A stretch of 64,000 bases of DNA. Origin: Lasioglossum baleicum. Its lineage: Eukaryota; Arthropoda; Insecta; Hymenoptera; Halictidae. The stretch lies in the NCBI RefSeq assembly GCF_051020765.1, contig NC_134936.1, positions 372,001-436,000 on the forward strand. Reading direction: 5' to 3'. Positions 56,584 through 64,000 of the stretch are shown here, in pieces (the stretch's first letter is position 1; every line of letters starts with the position of its first letter). The notes under the pieces are model-generated. The model saw only the letters and a list, made by a program, of their open reading frames with translations, searched no databases and was not told where the DNA came from. Made by a program: the position numbers and the translations under genes.

Positions 56584-57846
56584 TTAATGCTTTCCCGACA
56601 TAAGGGATAAATGTCTGTCATCGACAGACATGGTGCGACTAGAGTCCTGTCTAGCTTTCAAGGATGTGCGCACCACACACATGGAATTTAATAGGCCAGC
56701 GCCTATTTTATTCCTTTTTCGAGATTTTATGTCGGGAAGCAAAGAGAAAATTCGCTCGGCCTCGGCATTCGAGTGCGGAAGACATCTGACCGTGTTTATT
56801 AGAGAAGTTAAAAGGGGGAAACGAAGAACATGATTCGGGTCTGTTTGGTTACAGATGTCTACCCACATATCGTCAAAAGACAGATTCGACCATTGGTCCC
56901 TCTGCGACCGGAAAGTGCCGTAGTACAAAAAGTCCCACTCTTTTTGTAGATCTACGGCACTCCAATTCCCTAATTTATTAGCGACAGCTACGAGATTTTG
57001 AAAAGTTAAATCTCTGTCGCTGTTGAATAGAGAATCGGGCGATTTGAAGACCGTCAATTGTCTGAGGAAAATATCGTCATGAGGAAGACGATTTCTCAGT
57101 TCATTGCATAAGGTCACATAAAACCTTAAGCAATTTTTCTTTAAGGTGGACACCTCAACTTCCGCCATTCCATCCCTAACTGCCTCTTCCAAATAATCGT
57201 GGCATCTGGAACCAAACTCCACTTCATCTAGTGGAACTTGATTTGATTCCAACGAGAAATCTATCGCCCTCACCTCGCTAAGCCAATCTAAAAGCGCTGG
57301 TTTTAAAAACCTTTTCAAAAAAAATCGAAGCAACCTTGCTGAAAACGGTTGTAACTCCTGCACCAACGTTTTCCTACTTTGGAAGGAGGCGTTAAAACTA
57401 TTCATAGCATCAAGGACATTTTCCAAAAAGAAGAAATATCCTTTGATGTCATATCTGCTCAGGAGCGAAGAAAATCTCCTAGCAGCTGCCGAGCCTTCCG
57501 AAAAGCTATACTCGTTGAAAAATTTGACTGAAACGTCCCAAGTTTCTAAAAATTGTACCACAGTCAGATGCCTAGAAAGCCAGCGTATGTCCGATAATTT
57601 GAGAATTTTCAAAGGACAGTTCTCATAACTCTCCTGAAATTGGCGATAAATAGCAGTCCGTTTAGGGCTGCTATGTATAAACGAAGGGACGCCACGAAGC
57701 AATTCGTCACACTCCGTTGGAAGTGTAGCACAAGCAGCACTTGCTGCCAGTGCTGCAGAATGACACACGCATGGCATTGTAATGACATGGGGATTCTTCT
57801 CAAGCAACTTACTCTTGAACGAAGAAAATCTCCCTGTCAGGAGTGA
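56584..57846 (-). pseudogene. hAT transposase, N-terminally truncated
   Basis: An open frame of about 420 codons without a proper start; the first ATG in frame is about 11 residues past L-L-E-K-N-P-H. It keeps the C-V-C-H motif, the R-W-L-S motif of the insertion-domain border, and a C-terminal hAT dimerisation region with SNAEAERIFSLLPDIKSRKR and the conserved E of S-x-A-E-x-E-R. The zinc-finger N-terminus and the part that should hold the first two catalytic aspartates are absent: they would lie upstream of 57846, where the inverted arm now begins. Full-length hAT transposases are usually 600-700 residues. It cannot be catalytically active on its own. No stops interrupt what remains, so truncation was recent. 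Confidence 0.92.
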
Positions 57847-59825
57847 AGAAGAATGTGTGAGGAATGAGTGAACGGTGTGCTCTCTCTCTCTCTCTCTCGC
57901 GTTTAAGTGTAAATTTAAGTTAAGAATGAAGAGATAAGGAAGGTGAAGTTTGTAAGCGGAGCGGAGGTCCGCGTTTGTACCCCGAAATGGGAAATAAAAT
58001 ACTATTATTATTATTATTATTATTATTATAGTAAACAGCCTCCAGTTTCTTTGTCGCGTTTTTAATACTTTTTAATGGGTTTTTAACATTTTTTTATCTT
58101 ATTAGGAATTTATTTTAGTGAGTGACCATATTCATCGATGAAAAAAGATAAGTATACGTTACTATTTATATTGAGTCCTACAAGATTGCAATTAGAATTA
58201 CGATTTTAATTAGGTCTACTTTTTCTTTGAATATAGCAACGCGTGGGTGTCAGCGGTAATGAAATAGCAGATTCAAGAATGACTTCAAAGAAAAGCGAAG
58301 TGTATCGTTACATTAATATATCATTCTGTAAGTACTTTGTACTTATAACTTTAACTATGTGTTTTTTTTATGTTGTAGAAAGACAGAGGACCATTTAAAA
58401 TCGCGGTAACGTAAAATCAATATTAGCAGATTCAAGAATGACTTGAAAGAAAAAAGATAAGTATATGATTACATTAATATTTCATTCTGTACTTTGTATA
58501 ATTATAACTTTAACTATGTGTTTTTTATGCTATAGAAAGGCAGAGGCCCATTCAAAATCGCGTGTGTGTCAGCTGGAGTGGACTTTCTGGACAACGTAAA
58601 ATCAATATTAGCAGATTCAAGTGAATGACTTCAAAGAAAAGATAAGTATAAACTATACTATAAAGTTATACATTAATATTTTATTCTATACTTTGCAATC
58701 ATGACTTTAACTAATTATTTTTTTTTTGTTATGTTACAGAAAGGCAGGGACCATTTAAAATCGATTTTCGTAACCGGAGATGTATGAAACTTGACAAATG
58801 TGTTTGAAATTTGTGTTTTATTTGTCTAGTTTCATACTTAACGACCTGATATATGTAAAATGTCGTTACAATAATTATGTGATTACCAAAATTGTTAGGA
58901 GTGATGCACATATGTATATTGAAATATAACGTAAATAAAATATTTTATATTGCATTATCAAGTCTGTACATTATGTTTCTGATTATAAAAATATTCAGTA
59001 TTACATAATACATCAACAAAGAAATATCGAAAAAATTGATTTTGATTTTTTAACAACGATACAATTTATAAAAAATTCTGAGAAAAATTAAGGACAATTG
59101 TTTCAATAATATCGGACTAATGAATTTTTATAAAACTGGTATCTCGAAAAGTTCAATACGAAATATGCATTTTCTTCGAATGTTTCGAGATTTTCAATTT
59201 TTTTAAACATGTCTGCATAATTTATAATATTTTAATTTTTATTTAATTTTAATTAATATTTATAAATTTTTTCGTAATTGTTTATTGAGCATGGTTCGAC
59301 TAAAAATCAATTTGTGTTGGCGGCCTTCTGGACTACCTTAACTTTAAAAATCAACGAGAAAAATTTTTTAAGAAATACAAAACATATTTTAGGATTAACC
59401 ATTAAACCCGGTTTTTTAAAAAAAAATTTAGTCCAAATTTCGCTTCGATATCTTTTTTAGATCAAAAGTTATAGCAAAATGTGCACCGCGCCGCGCCGCG
59501 CCGTCCCGGGATTCAAATGCGCGCCGTCTCCAGATCCCGACTTTCCGACTCGTGCTTCCGAAACTTCGGCAACATGAAAATTGGTGAAAATCGAAGGAAC
59601 GCGTCGCCGACGCGTTCGGTCGAGCAGGTAGTCACACGGACATGGTAGAGGTACGCTTGTTTGTGTAGCGCGCGTGCAATCGAGCATGCACTCACACGGG
59701 CAGAGTAGAAGTACGTTCGTGTGTAGCGCGTGCGCAGCAGAAGCTACGGCGAGGACGGTCCGTCAGAGAGGGGGAACCTGTGCTGGAGGGGAAGCGTCCT
59801 CGCGTCCCCGATTCTGGCATCACTG
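57841..59825. repeat. Right arm of the hAT foldback (inverted copy of the left)
   Basis: Reverse complement of 54384-56387 apart from scattered substitutions and small indels. It starts abruptly at AGTGAAGAAGAATGTG, in the middle of the LINE fragment, joined to transposase codons. It therefore replaced the original 5' end. Confidence 0.9.
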
Positions 59826-60174
59826 CCTTACTCTTGAGGAACGGAGAATTCCTCCCCTTATTTTAACGGTCTTTCTCACGTTGCTAATCCTCCCACCAAA
59901 AAGGATTTTTACCAGTGGAAAAAAAGCTTGTGGCACTCGTTGAGAACGCATCGCTCTAGAGTTGCCCGCGCTACGTTAATTTATATCTCTGTACTTTGTT
60001 AGTACTCGATAGTCATTGACGTTTATAATCTAGTTTTCTCGTTATTGTTATTATTATTACATCTTGTTTTGTTTTGTTATTGTTACGTGTTATTGTTTTA
60101 ATAAATATCTATATCGTTGTCTGTTAACCACGCGAAACATCATAGACACTGAATTACCCGTCATCCTAAAGATA

Positions 60175-61314
60175 TTTTTCCAGAAATTGCAGTTGGCCGG
60201 AATTGTAGAGAAAATAGGTACTAAATGTTGCATTTCACAACTTTTTTATGTGGGGCCTATATTGAAAATTTAAAAGATAGTTATAATAATTAACCATTTG
60301 CAGCTGTTTTAATTTCGGAGCTGTTTTAACTCGAAAATGAAACATCTCGTTCTAGGTAGAATATTTTCGTTCTATACGATTCTTTTCATTTGATGGATAT
60401 GAAATTGATTGTAATACCTCATACAATAATTAAAGGTTTAGTAATTGGTTAGCTACCAACATGTTTAACAATGTAAACAATATTTTGCATAATGGGACAG
60501 CAATTTTTAGTGGTGATTTCGAGTCACCACTTGAGTGCTAAGGGTTAAAGATGGTAGAAATTGCATGATATTACAACAATGACAAATATTATAAAGCAGA
60601 TACGCTAACGTTACCGTTATCGCGTCAGAAGGAATAGCTGCAAGCTGCAAGTACAATTGTATAGAGTATAGAATTTCGGGGAAAACTGGGAAGAGAGGGA
60701 GGGTTGCCGGAGGATTAATTATGGCGTGGAAGAACCGACGCGACGGTGCCCGTAAGGATAATCACGGTCGCTTAGAGTGGCCGGACTATGGCAGGGTAAG
60801 ACGTGGTTTCCCTCGGGTCTCAATTATCCATCGGGCCTTAATTTGTCCAGGCTGTTTGTCTCTCGATCAAGCCGGTTGGTCGAGGTCCTGGTACTGTACT
60901 TTGGAAATGAAATGGATGATTATGTGAAAATTTGCTTGTCAAACGAACATTCCGGGAAAAGGTTCAGGTAATTTCGTGCAGAAAATCCAGAGTTGGTTTG
61001 GTAACTACCCAGGACTTATTGGCCTGAGTTTTTCGCGCTGATTCCGAATCTGTTTTCAATTTTTTTCCTATACGCACAGTTTTTCAGGAACAAGGCTTTG
61101 AAAAAAAAAACATATTTTTCAACTTCAAACAAATATTGTGATGTTATTATAAAAGATATTGACTTGTTCTTTCTGGCAAAAGATTCTGTAGACTTTCCCG
61201 AATACAGTGATATCCAATATTAATACATTATGATTGATTAAACATGTTTAATCAATGATTAAATAGTGGAAAATAAATAGTGGATCAGTGGAAAATTTGG
61301 ACCAGACTCGATTC
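60175..61314. other. Repeat fragments and unrecognised DNA
   Basis: 60175-60280 continues the mariner-like MITE interrupted at 54185. 61021-61265 is a diverged copy of family a (GCGCTGATTCCGAATCTGTT, ending at an imperfect GATTAAACATGTTTAATC palindrome). 60600-60980 is GC-richer with short frames of 68 and 64 codons that show no known domain. No gene is supported. Confidence 0.5.
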
Positions 61315-61792
61315 AAAATCAAAGAACTTTCGATAGAAATGAGGTAGAGCGATGAAATTTTTTTAAAATGAAAGCTGAAACTTTGCAGAATATGGGAAAA
61401 ATAGGGAAGTTGTGGTACGAACGTTTTTTAACCGAGAAAATTCGTTAAACATGTAGAATTTAAAGAAATCGATTTTGCAATATCCTGAGGTCGTAGACAA
61501 ATTTTGAGACCAGATTTGAAATCGGCGTGAAAAAATCTACGGGAAATGATATATAGCAAAAATTTAAAAAAAAATTTCCGCGCGTGGTATTGGAAAAACC
61601 ACAATTTTCTCGAAATTGTGCAAGTTTAACGAATTTTCTCAACGTTAAAAAACGTTCTTACCATAATCTCCCTATTTTTCCCATATTCTGTAATGTTTCA
61701 GCTTTAATTTTCAAAAAATTTCATCGCTCTACCTTATTTCTATCAAAAGTTCTTCGATTTTGTCTCCGATTTGGACGAAAGGTCACACTGTG
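61315..61792. mobile_element. Transib-like MITE, left end missing
   Basis: Second copy of the 16750-17261 element. The right end GGACGAAAGGTCACACTGTG is followed by CGCCG, as at the other copy, but the left CACAGTG end is replaced by ACCAGACTCGATTC. Confidence 0.75.
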
Positions 61793-63545
61793 CGCCGTCT
61801 TCAGACTCTGACTTTTCGCCTCATGCTTTCGAAACTTCGGTAACGTGAAAACTCAGCCCGTCTGAGTGCCTGTTCAATTGCTTGCGCGCTACACACAAGC
61901 GTACCTCTACTCTGTCTGTGTGAACTACCTGCTCGACTGATCGACGCCGACGCGTTCCTTCGATTTTTACGTTGCCGAAGTTTCGGAAGCATGAGTCAGA
62001 AAGTCGGAATCTGGAGACGGCGCGCATTTGAATCCCGGCACAGCGAGCGACGCGGCGATAACAGAACATACGGACAATAGGACGTCCTTATATTCAATCT
62101 AATCCTCTTTGCTTATATTAGGGTATGTATTCGGATAATGGGGGTACGGATACGGGAGTCTCTACTGTATTCAAAGAACAAGTAGACATAATTGAAATCG
62201 TAATTCTAATTGCAATATTTTGTAGGACTCAATATAAATAGTACCGTATACTCATCTTTTTTTATCGATGAATATGATCACTAACTAAAATAAATTCCTA
62301 ATAAGATAAAAAAATGTTAACAACCCATTAAAAAGTGTTAAAAACGCGACTGAACATGTTGGTGAAAGTCCCATTTGGGGGTGAACGGAATCTTGAAGCG
62401 GGCCCTAGGATTCGGCAAGATCGCACATGTGGCGACCAGACCTTTGGGTTTCCCAGCCATCTGGAAACTATCGAAACGGTGTAGCTTCGAATAATTTTCT
62501 GCCAGGGCGGCGAAGACTTCGCTCACCGTGGCCAAGTGGTGCAATAAACACGGCCAGGTAACCCGACGCGCGTCGGCCAGCCAGACATATCGGCATGAAA
62601 CCACTAACAAGTTAATTGCAGACCTTGTTTATTGTTCGTAATTGTTTCATGTAAATGACGCTAGCTGCTTCGTGTGGCGTTCTTCCGATTAAAAAAAGAC
62701 TAATCTCAAGATAGAATTTGGACTGTGGATAGTCGATTTATTCAAAGTCTTCGAATAACGGCACAATCAATTTTCTACCGAAACCGAAATAATACCGGTA
62801 TTCTTTCGGTTTTTCCAATGCTTAGGTTGTTCCAAATGAAAAAGGAACTACAGGCCACTTAATGTTCCGTCGTAAAACCCTCCGCGCGAAGGAACAAGCG
62901 CGAGTCCGAATTCACAGGCGAGGCCGTCATAAAACATTCAGCTAAAGACCTTCCAGATGTACCTCCCAACAAAGTGATTTTTAGCCAGCCGAAATAAGCA
63001 CAGCCGATGTAGCCAGATGTATTTGGACCTTTTATACCGTTAAGGTACTAAACTTTATACCGTAGCTACCTTTAACCGAACATACTCCTTGGTTTCAAAT
63101 CCTTGCTTTAGTTTATTAAAAGGAAGTAGACTCGTTTTCAGGATTGCAAGGGTGCGGGATTCGCCCCTTATTCTCATCTCTCGATAATAATACAAACACG
63201 GGGTTTTTCACTAGTCAAAAACTCTAGATAAAAGAACGATCTAGGACACTATCTGCCTCAAAAGTTCTATTTTTTCGTTTACGAGGCGTAATTGGCATTA
63301 TTCGGCAGCATGTAGCTATGAAAATAGCTTGTATGCTTCCGAATAATGCAAATTACGGTGACGACTAATGCAAATTTCGCCTCGTAAACGGAAAATAGGA
63401 CCTTTGAGGGAGATGGGGCCCTAGATCGATCTTTTATCTAGCGTTTTTAACTAGTGAGAAACCCCGTGTTTGTATTATTATCGAGAGATGAGAAGAGGCG
63501 AATCCCGCATCCTTGCAATCCTGGAAAAAGGCTATACGGGAACTG
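61793..63545. repeat. Segment f, second copy (direct duplicate of 17262-19240)
   Basis: Same orientation and order as 17262-19240. Differences include an insertion at 62390-62450, a GC-rich 60 bp insert near 62855-62925 (CCTCCGCGCGAAGGAACAAG) and the intact MITE at 63126-63540, which in the first copy is disrupted. Confidence 0.8.
63126..63540. mobile_element. Palindromic MITE, most complete copy of its family
   Basis: GTAGACTCGTTTTCAGGATT at the left faces ATCCTTGCAATCCTGG at the right. Inside, GATAATAATACAAACACGGG faces CCCGTGTTTGTATTATTATC, and the centre is GCATTATTCGGCAGC...GCTTCCGAATAATGC. No coding capacity. Confidence 0.8.
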
Positions 63546-64000
63546 CAATTACTCGAATTAATATTCGGACGTTCTAAAAAAGACGAGAACTTTTTTAATA
63601 TTGTACTAAACGATTTGAACTTTTTTGGGGAGCTACAGCAATTAGTTTACTACAGGACGTGAAAAGAAATTTTTTCAAAAATTGCAATTGATCGGGATTG
63701 TATGAAAAAATACTAAGAGTTGCATTTTACAACTTTTTTATGTGGGCCCATATTGAAAAATTGAAAAATACGCTTTGTAGATCTGTGTCGACTAAACATA
63801 TTTTGAAAATTTCGTCAAAATCGGTTGACGTTGCAATGAGCTAGAAACGTTTAAAGATGGTAGAAATCGCAGATTTTCAGCCTACATCAAAGAATTCTTA
63901 CATCTTTCAAGGCCTGTCGTTTTTTCCCGCATCAACCGATTTCGATGAAACTTTCACAGTGCACATTATTTACGCAGGCCTACAAAACGTACTTTTTAAA
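63545..64000. mobile_element. Mariner-like palindromic MITE, cut by window end
   Basis: It starts CAATTACTCGAATTAATATT and follows 19220-19680 closely. The second half lies outside the window. Confidence 0.75.

Larger units (their letters stand above)
54384..59825 (-). mobile_element. hAT-derived foldback transposon with 2 kb inverted arms
   Basis: The ends CAGTGATGCCAGAATCGGGG and CCCCGATTCTGGCATCACTG are exact inverted copies, flanked by a perfect 8 bp duplication CCTTACTC (54376-54383 and 59826-59833). Both are typical of hAT. The inverted repeat does not stop after the usual few tens of bases: 54384-56387 and 57841-59825 are about 2 kb arms with only a few percent mismatch. The loop (56388-57840) contains the C-terminal two thirds of a hAT transposase. 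The breakpoint of the inverted copy lies inside a LINE fragment on one side and inside the transposase frame on the other. It is non-autonomous. Confidence 0.95.
54186..60169 (+). other. LTR-like insertion of about 534 bp, now split by the hAT element
   Basis: A mariner-like MITE is interrupted between GTGAAAAGATA and AGATATTTTTCCAG; AGATA on both sides (54181-54185 and 60170-60174) may be a 5 bp target duplication. After removing the hAT element and its 8 bp duplication, about 534 bp remains, beginning TGTAGTGGACATGG and carrying an AATAAATATC signal near its end. It resembles a solo LTR, but it ends CATCCTAA rather than CA, so this is tentative. Confidence 0.4.

Noticed and set aside
56338..57900. 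(GA)n and (AAT)n runs as independent microsatellites
   Set aside because: They are the tail and an internal run of the LINE fragment, duplicated in both hAT arms.

Overview
This window looks like repeat-dense, gene-poor DNA of a multicellular eukaryote, most likely an arthropod and probably an insect. The evidence is a Ty1/copia element primed by initiator-Met tRNA, a Ty3/gypsy element primed by tRNA-Lys, hAT, Transib-like and Tc1/mariner-like DNA transposons, GT-AG introns and an AT-rich background. The species cannot be named from the sequence. I see no host housekeeping gene, no rRNA, no convincing tRNA gene and no CRISPR. Almost every base belongs to a transposable element, a fragment of one, a minisatellite or an arm of a large inverted or direct duplication.

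Layout. 1-1621 is an inverted copy of 32909-34529. 2044-4536 carries two minisatellites and is an inverted, older copy of a locus now split over 35557-50900. 5100-9732 is a complete, young copia element on the minus strand. 9866-10490 is an inverted copy of 34945-35560. 12061-13187 is a mariner-like MITE with another inside it. 13190-19240 holds relatives of a hAT foldback element, a hAT MITE and a Transib-like MITE; its parts recur as direct repeats at 51200-53560 and 61315-63545. 21020-32908 is a giant palindrome: two arms of about 4-5.5 kb around a 2.1 kb spacer, with paired Transib-like elements and MITEs. 35871-44612 is a complete, young Ty3/gypsy element. 45678-50127 is a TIR element of unassigned superfamily carrying a small spliced gene. 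54384-59825 is a hAT-derived foldback element with 2 kb inverted arms.

The window supplies its own controls. Because loci are duplicated, several insertions can be compared with an empty site in the same sequence: the gypsy element (empty site near 4265), the 4.45 kb TIR element (near 3043), a 665 bp mariner-like MITE (near 24790) and the hAT MITE (near 52515). These comparisons show target-site duplications of 4 bp, TA, TA and 8 bp.

How it fits together. Two autonomous-looking LTR retrotransposons, each with matching LTR pairs and open reading frames, lie in much older, decayed DNA. The gypsy element shows a textbook -1 frameshift cassette between Gag and Pol and an unusual tail of about 425 residues after the integrase. 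The DNA transposons are all non-autonomous and must have been moved in trans. The most unusual object is the hAT foldback: its 5' end and transposase N-terminus have been replaced by an inverted copy of its own 3' end, yet it is flanked by a perfect 8 bp target-site duplication, so this rearranged form appears to have transposed.
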